The notes under the pieces were generated by a model. It was given only the letters and a program-made list of their open reading frames with translations, ran no database searches and was not told the DNA's origin. The translations under genes and the position numbers were made by a program. Below, piece after piece: positions 27,803-37,726 of a DNA stretch of 64,000 nt. Location of the stretch: contig JAUSNM010000113.1 of the NCBI GenBank assembly GCA_030645535.1, positions 1-64,000 of the forward strand. The letters are read 5' to 3'. The stretch's first letter is position 1; each line of letters opens with the position of its first letter. Source of the stretch: Gallionella sp. GTDB lineage: Bacteria > Pseudomonadota > Gammaproteobacteria > Burkholderiales > Gallionellaceae.

Positions 27803-28108
27803 TTACTTGACAGGTTGCACCAGAACCCACGGGCTGACGACCACGGCCCACAGCGATGCATCGGCCTCAAGCCAGGCGCGCGCCTGCTCATCCGTGACCC
27901 GGCCGAACTGGCCGGCGGCCATCCATTGTGCAATTTGCGTGGCATTGTCCTCGGACATCTGGAAAGCCGTCTCGACCAGATCCAACTCGGGCGAGACGAA
28001 TAACGCGGCACCGCTGGCGAAATAACGCTGCATGTCGCTCCAAGCCATTTGCGCAGTTTCAAGATTCACCTTGGCGCGTATGATTTCTTGTTGATTAGTT
28101 GCTGTCAT
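27803..28108 (-). CDS. DUF2288 family protein
   Basis: 101 residues. The pattern KVNLETAQMAWSDMQRYFASG, LDLVETAFQMSEDN and the C-terminal LWAVVVSPWVLVQ matches the DUF2288 family of small proteobacterial proteins. No known function and no visible catalytic or membrane motif. It lies 18 bases downstream of the gamma carbonic anhydrase gene and is probably cotranscribed with it. Confidence 0.8.
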   Translation of the reverse strand: MTATNQQEIIRAKVNLETAQMAWSDMQRYFASGAALFVSPELDLVETAFQMSEDNATQIAQWMAAGQFGRVTDEQARAWLEADASLWAVVVSPWVLVQPVK

Positions 28109-28126
28109 TTTATAGTTCCATCTAAT

Positions 28127-28666
28127 TCACATTGTTGATTCGGCAAGGTAATTATCTTTCACCCGCATGTAATGTTCGGCAGAATAACGCAGGTTGGCAA
28201 TTTCCGCCTCCGTCAGCGGGCGTACGGCACGTGCAGGACGCCCCATGTAGAGCATGCCGCTCTCCAACACTTTACCCGGGGACACCAGACTGCCAGCCCC
28301 TATCATCACCCGGTCGGGAATCACCACATCGTCCATCACGATGGAGCCCATGCCGATCAGGCATTCGTCCCCTACAGTGCAACCGTGCAGGATCACCGAG
28401 TGACCGACCGTCACATAGTCCCCGATGATCAGCGGCGAACCCTCCGGTTTGTCCGCCGTCCTGTGCGACACATGCCCCATCGTCATATCCTGCACGTTGC
28501 TGCCGCGCCCGATCACGATGCGGTTCACGTCGCCGCGCAACACCGTGTTGCACCAGATTGAACTGTCGTCACCTATCGTCACATCGCCGATGACCTGGCA
28601 GGAGGGATGCAGGTAAACGCGGTTACCTATGACGGGCTTGGTGTTGAGGTAAGAAGATAGAGACAT
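28127..28666 (-). CDS. Gamma-class carbonic anhydrase family protein
   Basis: 179 residues built of left-handed beta-helix hexapeptide repeats. NTVLRGDVNRIVIGRGSNVQD, the metal-ligand His of TMGHVSH, and the two of TVGHSVILHGC fit the YrdA/gamma-CA family, which binds Zn or Fe. Many members are weakly active or act as scaffold proteins. It follows the toxin-antitoxin pair on the same strand. Confidence 0.9.
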   Translation of the reverse strand: MSLSSYLNTKPVIGNRVYLHPSCQVIGDVTIGDDSSIWCNTVLRGDVNRIVIGRGSNVQDMTMGHVSHRTADKPEGSPLIIGDYVTVGHSVILHGCTVGDECLIGMGSIVMDDVVIPDRVMIGAGSLVSPGKVLESGMLYMGRPARAVRPLTEAEIANLRYSAEHYMRVKDNYLAESTM

Positions 28667-28667
28667 A

Positions 28668-28952
28668 TCAAAAACTTTCCGGCCACATTCTGGCCGTGTG
28701 GATCACCGACAAAATCTGCACTTCATTCGCATCAATGCGATATGCCAACATAAAAGGAAAGCGACCAACGGTTAATTCGCGGGTTCCGGCGATTCGCCCT
28801 GCTCTGCCGATGTGAGGATTTTGCGGCAGTGTTTCCGCTGCACGGCGAATGATAAGAACCACTCGCCTTGCTGCCTGTGAATTTTCTTGCGCGATGTAAT
28901 CGTGTATCTCCGCAAGATCCAGTTTGGCTCGCGGTGTGTAGCGTAGCCTCAT
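28668..28952 (-). CDS. RelE/ParE-superfamily toxin
   Basis: 94 residues: MRLRYTPRAKLDLAEIHDYI, RRAAETLPQNPHIGR, RELTVGRFPFMLAYRI and VIHTARMWP are the conserved blocks of ParE-type toxins. The start overlaps the antitoxin stop as ATGA, so production is coupled. ParE members poison gyrase while RelE members cut mRNA; the sequence favours ParE-like. Confidence 0.9.
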   Translation of the reverse strand: MRLRYTPRAKLDLAEIHDYIAQENSQAARRVVLIIRRAAETLPQNPHIGRAGRIAGTRELTVGRFPFMLAYRIDANEVQILSVIHTARMWPESF

Positions 28953-29188
28953 GCCTGCGGCTCGGTATAGCGCGCGAAGAAAGCCTCCATATCGTCGTCC
29001 GTCACAAACTCGCCGCGTTGTGCCTGAGCCAACCCTTCCTGAATGCGCCCGATTATGCGGTGCTGCTGTGCCAGATACAACGTCACAGCTTCATTTGCCA
29101 AATCGCTTTCGCTTCGATGGACTTCATCTGCCAGATGATCCAGCTGCATTTTCAGGTCTGGCCTGATTTCAAGCGTGTTTGCGATCAT
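28949..29188 (-). CDS. Antitoxin of the RelE/ParE pair
   Basis: 79 residues. The N-terminus TLEIRPDLKMQLDHLADEV and RSESDLANEAVTLYLAQQ is typical of a CopG/RHH DNA-binding antitoxin, and the acidic C-terminus (DDDMEAFFARYTEPQA) should bind the toxin. It precedes the toxin and overlaps it by 4 bases, the normal TA layout, with likely autoregulation. Confidence 0.88.
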   Translation of the reverse strand: MIANTLEIRPDLKMQLDHLADEVHRSESDLANEAVTLYLAQQHRIIGRIQEGLAQAQRGEFVTDDDMEAFFARYTEPQA

Positions 29189-29246
29189 GGGAGTCTCCGA
29201 ACGGTTTTCATAGCAAGAATGTTACACCAGAACACGTAATCACCTT

Positions 29247-30281
29247 TCAACCCGCCAGCTTCCACTTCATCGTCTCCCCCGCCCTCAGCGGCACCAGACG
29301 ATGTTCGCCGAAGCCCACCGAGTCCGGCACTTGCCAGCTTTCGCGGCGCAACGTTATCGTTCCGGTGTTGCGCGGCAGGCGATAAAAATCCGCGCCATAA
29401 AAACTGGCGAAACCTTCCAGCTTGTCCAGCGCGCCCGCTGCTTCGAACGCTTCTGCATACAGCTCGATAGCGGTATGGGCGGAGTAGCATCCGGCGCAGC
29501 CGCAGGCGTTCTCTTTGGTGTGTTGTGCGTGCGGGGCACTATCGGTGCCGAGAAAGAATTTTGAGCTTCCGCTGGTGGCAGCGTTTACCAGTGCCTCGCG
29601 GTGCGTCTCGCGCTTAAGTATCGGCAGGCAGTAGAAGTGCGGGCGGATGCCGCCGACCAGCATCGCGTTGCGGTTGTACAGCAGGTGTTGCGGGGTGAGG
29701 GTCGCGGCGATGTTATCAGGTGCAGCTGTCACGAATTGCACCGCTTCAGTGGTGGTAATGTGCTCGAATACTACGCGCAGTTCAGGCATGTCGCGCAGCA
29801 GCGGCAGCAGAACACGTTCGATGAACACCGCCTCGCGGTCAAACACGTCGATGTGGCTGTCCGTTACTTCGCCGTGCACCAGCAACGGCATGCCCAGCTT
29901 TTGCATTTCTGCCAAAGCGGGATAGGTCTTGCGGATATCGGTCACGCCCGCATCGGAATTGGTGGTCGCCCCGGCCGGATACAGCTTCACCCCATGCACT
30001 ATCCCGCTGGCTTTTGCCTGGCGTATTTCCTCTGCTGTTGTGTTATCCGTCAGATACAGCGTCATCAGCGGCTCAAACGCAGCCCCTGAGGGCAGCGCGG
30101 CAAGGATGCGCTGCCGGTATTCCTGCGCCAGTGAGGTGCTGGTCACCGGCGGCCTGAGATTGGGCATCACGACTGCGCGGGCGAACTGCCGCGCTGTATC
30201 AGGCAACACCGATTGCATCAGCGCGCCATCGCGCAGGTGCAGGTGCCAGTCATCGGGACGGGTAAGGGTGAGTTGCTGCAT
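29247..30281 (-). CDS. pyrC: Dihydroorotase PyrC
   Basis: 344 residues from the ATG at 30281, with AGGA upstream (two earlier ATGs exist but give an unusual N-terminus). It cyclises carbamoyl-aspartate in pyrimidine synthesis. [10 protein letters not shown] holds the metal His pair, the carbamylated Lys is in [13 protein letters not shown], and [13 protein letters not shown] holds the catalytic Asp. Length agrees with the class II dihydroorotases of Gram-negatives. Confidence 0.97.
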   Translation of the reverse strand: MQQLTLTRPDDWHLHLRDGALMQSVLPDTARQFARAVVMPNLRPPVTSTSLAQEYRQRILAALPSGAAFEPLMTLYLTDNTTAEEIRQAKASGIVHGVKLYPAGATTNSDAGVTDIRKTYPALAEMQKLGMPLLVHGEVTDSHIDVFDREAVFIERVLLPLLRDMPELRVVFEHITTTEAVQFVTAAPDNIAATLTPQHLLYNRNAMLVGGIRPHFYCLPILKRETHREALVNAATSGSSKFFLGTDSAPHAQHTKENACGCAGCYSAHTAIELYAEAFEAAGALDKLEGFASFYGADFYRLPRNTGTITLRRESWQVPDSVGFGEHRLVPLRAGETMKWKLAG

Positions 30282-30368
30282 GATGGTTTCCTGCATGATA
30301 AGCAACTGCGATTATAAATCAAAGGCCGCCCTCACAAGAATACAGTTCATGCCTGCATTGCCGCCTTG

Positions 30369-30683
30369 CTAGGAATAGAAAATTGCCAGCCAGACTGTGA
30401 GGACATCCGGATCAGTCCACGTCACTTTGTGCCTTGCATGTGAAGGGATATTTATATAGTCGCCTTTGTGGAGGGTTACCTCGGCACCATCTTCAAACAG
30501 AACGACGCCGGCGCCGTCGAGAACAATAATCCATTCATTTTCAATCTGGTCATACCAGCCCTGCTCGGGAGAAATGTGGCCTTTGGAAATTATCCGCTCT
30601 ATCCTGACATTTTCAGCCCGGACCAGTTCCTCGAATAGCTCCTTTTCAAGCCGAAGCGGTAATTCTGAATAAATATTAGCCAT
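30369..30683 (-). CDS. Cupin-domain protein
   Basis: 104 residues from the ATG at 30683, which overlaps the TetR stop by 8 bases. The cupin beta-barrel is seen in NEWIIVLDGAGVVLFEDG and KGDYINIPSHARHKVTWT; the first motif lacks the usual His pair but the second has a His. Metal binding is likely but its role is unknown. Coupling to the efflux regulator suggests it belongs to the same response. Confidence 0.8.
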   Translation of the reverse strand: MANIYSELPLRLEKELFEELVRAENVRIERIISKGHISPEQGWYDQIENEWIIVLDGAGVVLFEDGAEVTLHKGDYINIPSHARHKVTWTDPDVLTVWLAIFYS

Positions 30684-31305
30684 TTCTTTTGGCAAGCAAT
30701 GCCGCGAGTGAAAAATCCGCGATGTGCCCGGCTATCGCCTCGATCTCATTACGGTCGTAGCGCAGCTCAGGCGTCAGGCGTTGCAATACGGGTTCCGAGT
30801 GGTAATAGAACGAACATTGACCCAGAACGCTGATCACACAGCGGCGGCATTCTGTTTCGCTCACCTTGCTGCCCACGATCTCGCGCACCAGACGACCCAG
30901 AAATTCATGCAGCGGCGCGATGGCCTCTGTCACGATCTTGTCCAGCGCAGGCGTCGGGTCAGCCAGCTCGCGCGCCATCATCCGGCATTGCCGTGAGGCG
31001 CTTTTCTCGTCGAGCAGCATCAACATGAAATCATGCACGAACAGGCGCAAGCGCTTTTCAGGACATTTATCTGCCGTGGCATTTTCTGTTTGCAGTGCTT
31101 TTAGCTGTGCAAAGTTTAACGCTTCGGCGAGCAGGCCATCCTTGCTGCCAAAATGATAGTTCACCGCAGCGACGTTGGCATCGGCGCGACGGCAGATCTC
31201 GCGCACCGTGGCCCCCTGAAAACCGCATTGCGAAAACACCTCGCGTGCGGCTTCCAGCAGGCGTGCGCGGGTCTGTTCACAGGCCGTGATGGTCTGGTCT
31301 GTCAT
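30676..31305 (-). CDS. TetR-family regulator with CerR-type C-terminal domain
   Basis: 209 residues. The N-terminal helix-turn-helix is seen in EAAREVFSQCGFQGATVREIC and VAAVNYHFGSKDGLLAEAL, the best-conserved TetR block. The C-terminal ligand domain resembles the CerR family. It is the fourth gene of an MFP-RND-OMF operon on the same strand and adjoins the outer-membrane factor gene, so it most likely represses that operon in response to a pumped compound. Confidence 0.92.
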   Translation of the reverse strand: MTDQTITACEQTRARLLEAAREVFSQCGFQGATVREICRRADANVAAVNYHFGSKDGLLAEALNFAQLKALQTENATADKCPEKRLRLFVHDFMLMLLDEKSASRQCRMMARELADPTPALDKIVTEAIAPLHEFLGRLVREIVGSKVSETECRRCVISVLGQCSFYYHSEPVLQRLTPELRYDRNEIEAIAGHIADFSLAALLAKRNG

Positions 31306-32714
31306 CAGTTTGCTTTTTCAGCTGTATCACCGGCCAGGGCTTTATACAGTTGCGCTTGAGCCGACAACTGCGCACGGCGGACTTGCACCTCACCCTGTTC
31401 GGCGGCATAGGCGTCGCGCTGCGCATCCAGCAACTCAAGATGATTGGCGATTCCCGCCTGATAGCGCGCCTCAATCAGGGTCAGACGCCGGTGCTGAACG
31501 CGGGCATTGGCCTGCTGGGCATCCAGTTGCCCGGTCAAACTGTCGCGCGCATTAAGCAAATCCGCCACCTCACGAAACGCCAGCTGAATGGTTTTTTCAT
31601 ACTCGGCCACCGCAATCACACGGCGTGCCTGTGCCACATCCAGATTGGCAGAATTTCGTCCGGCGTCGAACAGCGGCAGCGTCAACGCGGGCTGAAAACT
31701 CCAGGCATCGCTGCCCGCACCGAACAATCCGCTAAGCTGACGGCTGGCCGTACCAAATGCACCGGTCAGACTGATGCGTGGCAAGAAGGCTGCGCGAGCC
31801 GCACCGATGTTGGCATTCGACGCGATCAGTCGCTGCTCTGCGGCCAGCACATCAGGGCGTTGCAGCAGCACCTCACTGGGTACGCCTGCGATCAGGTCAG
31901 GCGTTATGCCCTGATCTGCAAGGTTGCGCCCCGCTGGCAGGACTGCCGGCATCTGACCTACCAGCTGGCCCAACAGATTTTCTGCCGCGGCCAGTTGCCG
32001 TTGCAGATTCGCCTGATCGGCCAACGTGGCCTGATAGATGCCTTCCGCCTGCAAGGAATCCAGGTCGCTGGACACGCCCGCATCACGACGGTGTCCGGTC
32101 AATTCCATCACGTCCCTGCGTCCCTTTGCGGTGGAAACCGCTAATTGAACGCGCTGCTGCAATTCCAGCACCGACAAATAGGCATTGGCCACGTCGCTGA
32201 TCAGCGACAAACGAAACGCATGTTGTGCGGATTCGGTCGCCAGATAGCTGGCCTTGGCCGCCGCGTTAAGACTGCTCACCCGCCCCCAGAAATCCAGCTC
32301 GAACGACACCAGGTTTGCATTCACATCATAGCGTTGCGCCTGAAATGGACGGCCGGTGAACGACGTGCTGGCCGGAGACAACGAAGCGGTGCGCGACGCG
32401 TTCAGACTCACATTCGGCAAGCGATCGGCCTGCTGTATGCCATATTGCGCACGCGCTTCAGCGATGCGTGCGGTGGCAATGCGCAGGTCACGGTTGTTTT
32501 CCAGCGCCGCCGCTATCAACGCCTGCAAGCGCGGATCCGGGAAGTAGACTTGCCAGTCCGGCATGAGACTTACTGCACCCGGTTTTACGGCAGCAGAATC
32601 TGGCCACGTAGCAGGCACAGGCGCGGCAGGACGCTGATAAGTCGGTGCCAGCGAGCAGCCACCCAGGGCGGCCAGCAGGATGATCGCAACAGTTTTGTAC
32701 GGTTTAATGAACAT
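31305..32714 (-). CDS. RND efflux outer-membrane lipoprotein (NodT/OprM family)
   Basis: 469 residues from the ATG at 32714; a longer frame would run through palindromic repeat D. A lipoprotein signal (IILLAALGGC) is followed by SLAPTYQRP, typical of the OprM/CusC family, and two OEP repeats (SFELDFWGRVSSLNAAAKAS and ISLTGAFGTASRQ). It forms the outer-membrane exit duct of the pump. AGGAGAGAGGG upstream, from the repeat, is the likely ribosome site. Confidence 0.93.
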   Translation of the reverse strand: MFIKPYKTVAIILLAALGGCSLAPTYQRPAAPVPATWPDSAAVKPGAVSLMPDWQVYFPDPRLQALIAAALENNRDLRIATARIAEARAQYGIQQADRLPNVSLNASRTASLSPASTSFTGRPFQAQRYDVNANLVSFELDFWGRVSSLNAAAKASYLATESAQHAFRLSLISDVANAYLSVLELQQRVQLAVSTAKGRRDVMELTGHRRDAGVSSDLDSLQAEGIYQATLADQANLQRQLAAAENLLGQLVGQMPAVLPAGRNLADQGITPDLIAGVPSEVLLQRPDVLAAEQRLIASNANIGAARAAFLPRISLTGAFGTASRQLSGLFGAGSDAWSFQPALTLPLFDAGRNSANLDVAQARRVIAVAEYEKTIQLAFREVADLLNARDSLTGQLDAQQANARVQHRRLTLIEARYQAGIANHLELLDAQRDAYAAEQGEVQVRRAQLSAQAQLYKALAGDTAEKAN

Positions 32715-32721
32715 GCATGAT

Positions 32722-32757
32722 CCCTCTCTCCTAGCTCTCCCCCGCAAGGGGAGAGTG
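32722..32757. repeat. C/G-rich palindromic repeat, copy D
   Basis: Left part CCCTCTCTCC, then CTCTCCCCCGC, loop, GGGGAGAG. On the minus strand its purine-rich side lies just before the start of the efflux outer-membrane gene. Confidence 0.75.
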
Positions 32758-32784
32758 ATGGTGTGTCGCTTCGCTACGCGCTGG

Positions 32785-35700
32785 TTAATCATGATGGCTC
32801 TCCTCGCCTTCAACATGTTTACGCGCATGTCCCGGGAAGATTTTCCGCACCACGACGAAGAACACCGGCACCAGAAACACCGCCAGCAGGGTTGCCGCGA
32901 TCATCCCGCCCATTACGCCGGTACCGATTGCATGACGGCTTTGTGCTCCGGCGCCGGTTGAAATTGCCAGCGGCAACACACCGACGATGAAGGCGATGGA
33001 GGTCATCAGAATCGGCCTGAAACGCAATCGACAGGCTTCCAGCGTGGCATCGATCAGACTCATGCCGTCATCCTGCAACTTGCGTGCAAACTCGATAATC
33101 AGAATGGCGTTCTTGGATGACAAGCCGATGATCGCGATCAGGCCGACCTTGAAATACACGTCATTGGGCAGGCCGCGCAACGTCACCGCCAGCACTGCGC
33201 CGAAGACGCCCAGCGGCACGACCAGCAGCACCGCGAACGGAATAGACCAGCTCTCATAGAGCGCTGCCAGACACAGGAACACCACGATCAGTGAGATGCC
33301 GAACAGAAGCGGTGCCTGAGCGCCTGACTGCCGCTCCTCGTATGACGTCCCCGACCATTCGAAACCGAATCCAGGCGGCAATTTCCTGGCAACCTCTTCC
33401 ATCGCCGCGACCGCTTCACCTGTACTTCTTCCGGGGGCAGGCCCTCCCGAAATTTTCATCGCAGCCAGTCCGTTGTAGCGATCCAGTTTGGGCGAGCCCA
33501 CTACCCAGCGCGGTGTCGCCAGTTCCGACAACGGCACCATGCCGCCTTTGTTGTTGCGCACCGTCAGTTTCATGATGTCTTCCGGTGTACGGCGCAGATC
33601 GGCTTCTGCCTGCATCTGTACACGCAGGATGCGCCCTTGCCGCACGAAGTCGTTGATGTAGGCGACCCCTAAAGCTGATTGCAATGTTTCGTTCAGATCA
33701 GCGATGGAAACGCCCAGCGTCTGGGCTTTGAGCCTGTCCACATCCAGCAACAGCTGCGGCCCTGCCTCCTGACCTTCCGGACGCAGCCCTGCCAATACCG
33801 GGTTCTGCATTGCCATGCCCAGCGCCATGTTGCGCGCTTCCAGCAACTTTTCGCGCCCCTGTCCGCCTCTGTCCTGCAAGCGGAAATCGAAGCCGCCCAC
33901 TGCCGCCAGTTCCGGTATCGGAGGGGGATTGATCGCGAAAATCATCGCCTGTTTGATGCGGAAGAACATCATGTTGGCCTTCTTCACCATGGCGGGTGCG
34001 GCACTGTCGGCATTTGGCCGCTGATCCCAGCCTTTCAGCCGCACAAAGGCGATGGCAGCATTCTGCCCGCGCCCGAAAAACGAGAATCCCGCCACGCCGA
34101 TGACATGCTCGACTTCCGGCTGTTTCAGGTAGAACTGCTCAACCTGGGACAGCGCTTCCAGTGTGCGCGCTTGCGTCGCACCGGCGGGCAACTGAACCAT
34201 GTTGATGAAATAGCCCTGATCTTCTTCAGGCAGGAAGCTGCCCGGCAACTTGCTGAACAACCAGCCCATCGCGATTAAAATCACTGCATAAACCAGCAGA
34301 TAGCGCGATGTTTTCCTGACGTTTTTGCTCACATTGGCCGTGTAGCGCGTCGTGGTGCGTGCAAATAAACGGTTGAACCAGCCGAAAAATCCGCGGCTCG
34401 GCATCATTTCCCGGCCCGGCTCATGTTTGAGCAGGGTCGCGCACAGGGCGGGGGTGAGTGTCAGCGCCATCAATGCCGAGAACATCATGGTCAGCACCAG
34501 CGTGACGGCAAACTGCCGGTAGATCGCACCCGTCGAGCCGGGGAAAAAGGCCATCGGAATGAACACCGCCATCAGCACCAGCGTGATCGCGATGATTGCG
34601 CCGACGATCTGATCCATCGCCTTGCGCGTCGCATCGCGCGGCGACAAGCCTTCCGTGGTCATGATGCGCTCGACGTTTTCCACCACCACGATGGCATCAT
34701 CCACCACAATGCCGATCGCCAGCACCATCGCAAACAAGGTCAGCACATTGATCGAATAGCCCAGCAGGTAAAGACCTACCAGGGCGCCTACCAGCGCAAT
34801 CGGAATAACGATGGCCGGGATCAGCGTCGCGCGCCAGTTTTCCAGGAACAGATACATCACCAGCACCACCAGCACCAGCGCTTCCGCCAGACTTTTGAGT
34901 ACTTCGCTTATCGATACGTCAATGAACTTGGAGGTGTCATAGGGCACCACCCAGTCTATGGATTTCGGGAAGAATTTTGCCAGCTCGGTCATCTTGGCAT
35001 TGACCGCCTTCACCGTGTCCAGCGCGTTGGCACCCGGGGAGAGGCGAATTGCCACCGCTGCGGTCGGATTTCCATCAATGCGAGCCGTGCGGGAGTAATC
35101 CTGCGCACCCAGCTCGACACGCGCCACATCCTTGACGCGCAACGACGAACCATCTGGATTGGTGCGCACGATAATGTTGCCGAATTCTTCAGGCGTGGAA
35201 AGACGGCTTCTTGTGACAATCACCGCATTGAGTTCCTGCCCCGGTGCGGACGGCAATTGTCCCAGTTCACCGGTTGCCAGTTGCGAATTCTGTGCGCGAA
35301 CAGCAACAGACACATCGCCAGGCGACAGATTGTAATGTTGCAGCTTATCGGGCTTGAGCCACAGGCGCATCGAGTATTCGGTACCGAACATCAGCACTTC
35401 GCCCACGCCCGGCACGCGGCGCAGACTATCGACCACGTTGGCTGTGGCATAGCTGCCCAGTGCCACATCGTTCAGGCTCTTGTCTGGCGAGAACAGGGCG
35501 ACGATCATCACATAATTGCGCGCGGTCTTGGTAACGGTGATTCCCAATCGACGCACATCTTCCGGCAGGCGCGCCTCAGCACGCTTGATGCGGTTTTGCG
35601 CCTCAACGGACGCCAGATCGAGGTTCGAACCCGCCTCGAACGTCAGCGTGATGCTGCCGGTACCCAGCTCGGAAGCCGACTCCATGTAGAGCAGATGCTC

Positions 35701-35919
35701 GATGCCGTTCATTTCCTGTTCAAGCAATGCTACCGCCGTTTCCTCGATGACCTGTGCCGAGGCACCCGGATAATTGACAGTGATCGTCAAAGCCGGGGGA
35801 GCTACGGACGGATACTGGGAGACCGGCAGATTCTTCAATGCCAGCGCACCGCCCAGCAAAATAACCAGCGCGATAACCCAAGCAAAAATGGGGCGGTCAA
35901 TAAAAAATTTTGCGAACAT
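32785..35919 (-). CDS. RND multidrug efflux permease (HAE1 family)
   Basis: 1044 residues with twelve hydrophobic helices and two large periplasmic loops. The start FFIDRPIFAWVIAL, the proton-relay Asp pair in GIVVDDAIVVVENVER, and GLSSKNAILIIEFA are those of AcrB/MexB-type transporters. It exports drugs or other amphiphiles using proton movement. It lies between the adaptor gene (9 bases upstream) and the outer-membrane gene. Confidence 0.96.
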   Translation of the reverse strand: MFAKFFIDRPIFAWVIALVILLGGALALKNLPVSQYPSVAPPALTITVNYPGASAQVIEETAVALLEQEMNGIEHLLYMESASELGTGSITLTFEAGSNLDLASVEAQNRIKRAEARLPEDVRRLGITVTKTARNYVMIVALFSPDKSLNDVALGSYATANVVDSLRRVPGVGEVLMFGTEYSMRLWLKPDKLQHYNLSPGDVSVAVRAQNSQLATGELGQLPSAPGQELNAVIVTRSRLSTPEEFGNIIVRTNPDGSSLRVKDVARVELGAQDYSRTARIDGNPTAAVAIRLSPGANALDTVKAVNAKMTELAKFFPKSIDWVVPYDTSKFIDVSISEVLKSLAEALVLVVLVMYLFLENWRATLIPAIVIPIALVGALVGLYLLGYSINVLTLFAMVLAIGIVVDDAIVVVENVERIMTTEGLSPRDATRKAMDQIVGAIIAITLVLMAVFIPMAFFPGSTGAIYRQFAVTLVLTMMFSALMALTLTPALCATLLKHEPGREMMPSRGFFGWFNRLFARTTTRYTANVSKNVRKTSRYLLVYAVILIAMGWLFSKLPGSFLPEEDQGYFINMVQLPAGATQARTLEALSQVEQFYLKQPEVEHVIGVAGFSFFGRGQNAAIAFVRLKGWDQRPNADSAAPAMVKKANMMFFRIKQAMIFAINPPPIPELAAVGGFDFRLQDRGGQGREKLLEARNMALGMAMQNPVLAGLRPEGQEAGPQLLLDVDRLKAQTLGVSIADLNETLQSALGVAYINDFVRQGRILRVQMQAEADLRRTPEDIMKLTVRNNKGGMVPLSELATPRWVVGSPKLDRYNGLAAMKISGGPAPGRSTGEAVAAMEEVARKLPPGFGFEWSGTSYEERQSGAQAPLLFGISLIVVFLCLAALYESWSIPFAVLLVVPLGVFGAVLAVTLRGLPNDVYFKVGLIAIIGLSSKNAILIIEFARKLQDDGMSLIDATLEACRLRFRPILMTSIAFIVGVLPLAISTGAGAQSRHAIGTGVMGGMIAATLLAVFLVPVFFVVVRKIFPGHARKHVEGEESHHD

Positions 35920-35928
35920 GTCCGGGCC

Positions 35929-37080
35929 TTATTTCTTGTCAGCCGGCTTTGCAGCAGGGGATATCAGCAAGGGAGCGGCGGCATCCCAGGGAACGGGTTT
36001 GACCACGGTTCCCGGGCGCGCCTTTTGCAGCCCGTTAACGATGACCTGCTCGCCGCCCTTCAACCCGTCGGCGATAATGAAATCAGTACCTGCCATGCCG
36101 CCCGTCTTGACCGGCATCGGTGTGGCCTTGCTCTCCGCGCCCACCACCATCACAAACTGCCCCTGAGCGCCGGATTGCACGGCGCGCTGCGGCACACGTA
36201 TCGCGTTCTCAGACATCGCTTCGGGGAAACGAATCCGTGCAAACATACCCGGCAGCAAATCATGCTGCGGATTGGCAAACTCGGCGCGCAACGACACCGA
36301 ACCGGTCGTAGGATCAACCGCGAGGTCGGTGAAGAAAATCTTGCCCGCCTGCGGGTAGACACTGCCATCTTCGAGCAGCAATTCAACCTTGGCAGATTCG
36401 GCTCGCTTCAGACGACCGCTCTTGATGGCTTGTCTGAGGCGCAGCAGATCGGCTCCCGGCTGGGTGAAATTGACATAAATAGGATCAATCTGTTCGATGG
36501 TCGCAAGCAAGGTAGGCTCGCCCTTGCCGACTAACGCACCCTCCGTCACCAGTGCGCGGCCTATGTGACCGGAAATGGCCGCAGGAACGCTGGCATGCTC
36601 CAGATCTTCGTTGGCACGCGCCAAAGCCGCCTCAGATTGCTTGACGCGCGCTACCGCAATATCGTACTCCTGCTGGCTGACCGCCTTGATCGGCAGCAAC
36701 GGCTGGTAACGTTCGACCGTTTGCCTTGCAATCGCCAGATCCGCCTCTGCCGCAGCGGCTGTCGCCTTGTAAGTGCGCGCGTTGATCTGGAACAGAGGCG
36801 CACCTGCTTTTACATCAGTACCTTCCTCAAACAGCCGCTTTTCGATCACGCCTTCTACCCGCGCCCGCACCTGCGCGGTGCGATAAGCCTGCAACCTTCC
36901 TGCCAAATCCTGGGTGAGCGTCGCGCGGCCTGTGCCCACGGTAATCACATCCACTTCAGGCGGTGGCATTGCGCCACCCGGGCCCGGACCCGCAGCAGGC
37001 TTGCCGGCTCCGCCGCCACAAGCGCTCAGCAGGCTAATTAACAGGAGTAAAGGTGCAAAGGGTTTGGCAAATAAGTTCAT
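35929..37080 (-). CDS. RND efflux periplasmic adaptor (MFP)
   Basis: 383 residues from the ATG at 37080; the ATG at 37119 would add a tail with no signal character. The lipoprotein signal LLLLISLLSACGGG precedes the barrel-sandwich domain, in which VRARVEGVIEKRLFEEGTDV and SAAISGHIGRALV type strands, and the hairpin of about 120 residues are visible. It bridges permease and outer-membrane duct and leads the five-gene operon. Confidence 0.94.
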   Translation of the reverse strand: MNLFAKPFAPLLLLISLLSACGGGAGKPAAGPGPGGAMPPPEVDVITVGTGRATLTQDLAGRLQAYRTAQVRARVEGVIEKRLFEEGTDVKAGAPLFQINARTYKATAAAAEADLAIARQTVERYQPLLPIKAVSQQEYDIAVARVKQSEAALARANEDLEHASVPAAISGHIGRALVTEGALVGKGEPTLLATIEQIDPIYVNFTQPGADLLRLRQAIKSGRLKRAESAKVELLLEDGSVYPQAGKIFFTDLAVDPTTGSVSLRAEFANPQHDLLPGMFARIRFPEAMSENAIRVPQRAVQSGAQGQFVMVVGAESKATPMPVKTGGMAGTDFIIADGLKGGEQVIVNGLQKARPGTVVKPVPWDAAAPLLISPAAKPADKK

Positions 37081-37726
37081 GTCTGTTCCATGGGGACAAT
37101 GGGTTACCGGGTGCGGCACGATTAGTCGAATTGAATCGGATAATCAAACCCGAAACAAGGAACGCAAGATATCAAACGCTTGTTTGAAAGTAAAGCAGAA
37201 CCGGCAGATTCAGCTGCACATACGGCGGCTGAGCCGATGAAAGCAAAAATAACCGCCGTCATTTTATCCGCAGATCCGCTGAGGAATACTTGTCTGGAAT
37301 CGATCATCCGCATTCCCTGCCTTTCGGAAACACACCACACAGAACGTTATTGTCGGGACGTATAGTGCTGGCTATCCATGTATACAGAACAGGGTAAGAA
37401 GCCCAGTGTTGCAAAAACCGTTACCACTGCCATTTCTCTGCAGCCGACTGTTTTTACGAGTTATTTATCATGGTGGTCAATATCACTCTGTGGTCTCTGT
37501 GCTCTCGGTGGCTAACTGCCTCTTGTAGAGCAATGCGTATCCATTTGACTCCCGTGGTTTTGGCGTTACCATTAACAACTCGGATGAAACGAACTTCGGA
37601 TGGAGCCGTTGGCACGCCAGAACGTATCCCGATTTATGGCACGCGATGCGGCCGGATGAAAACCAAATAAAATGCCCGGCACACCGACCGGACAGATCAT
37701 AATAAGCACCAAAACAGGGAGAAGTT
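37081..37726. other. Intergenic region between the efflux operon and the chemoreceptor
   Basis: About 650 bases without a convincing gene. Near the left end is a 16-bp inverted repeat (37172-37187) suited to a TetR-type operator. Further right (37475-37520) is a run GTGGTCTCTGTGCTCTCGG of a common degenerate intergenic repeat type. Short ORFs of 60-72 codons on both strands have no family character and were not called. Confidence 0.6.
37172..37187. promoter_or_regulatory. Candidate TetR operator upstream of the efflux operon
   Basis: TCAAAC-GCTT-GTTTGA, a perfect 6-4-6 inverted repeat about 90 bases before the adaptor start on the minus strand, in the right place for the TetR/CerR repressor encoded in the same operon. 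Confidence 0.5.

Noticed and set aside
34423-36534. 703-codon plus-strand frame opposite the RND permease and adaptor
   Set aside because: Composition rich in His/Arg/Gln with no domain; it is the mirror of two clear genes.
37122-37365. Short frames on both strands upstream of the efflux operon
   Set aside because: No family features or good ribosome sites; the region fits a promoter/operator better.
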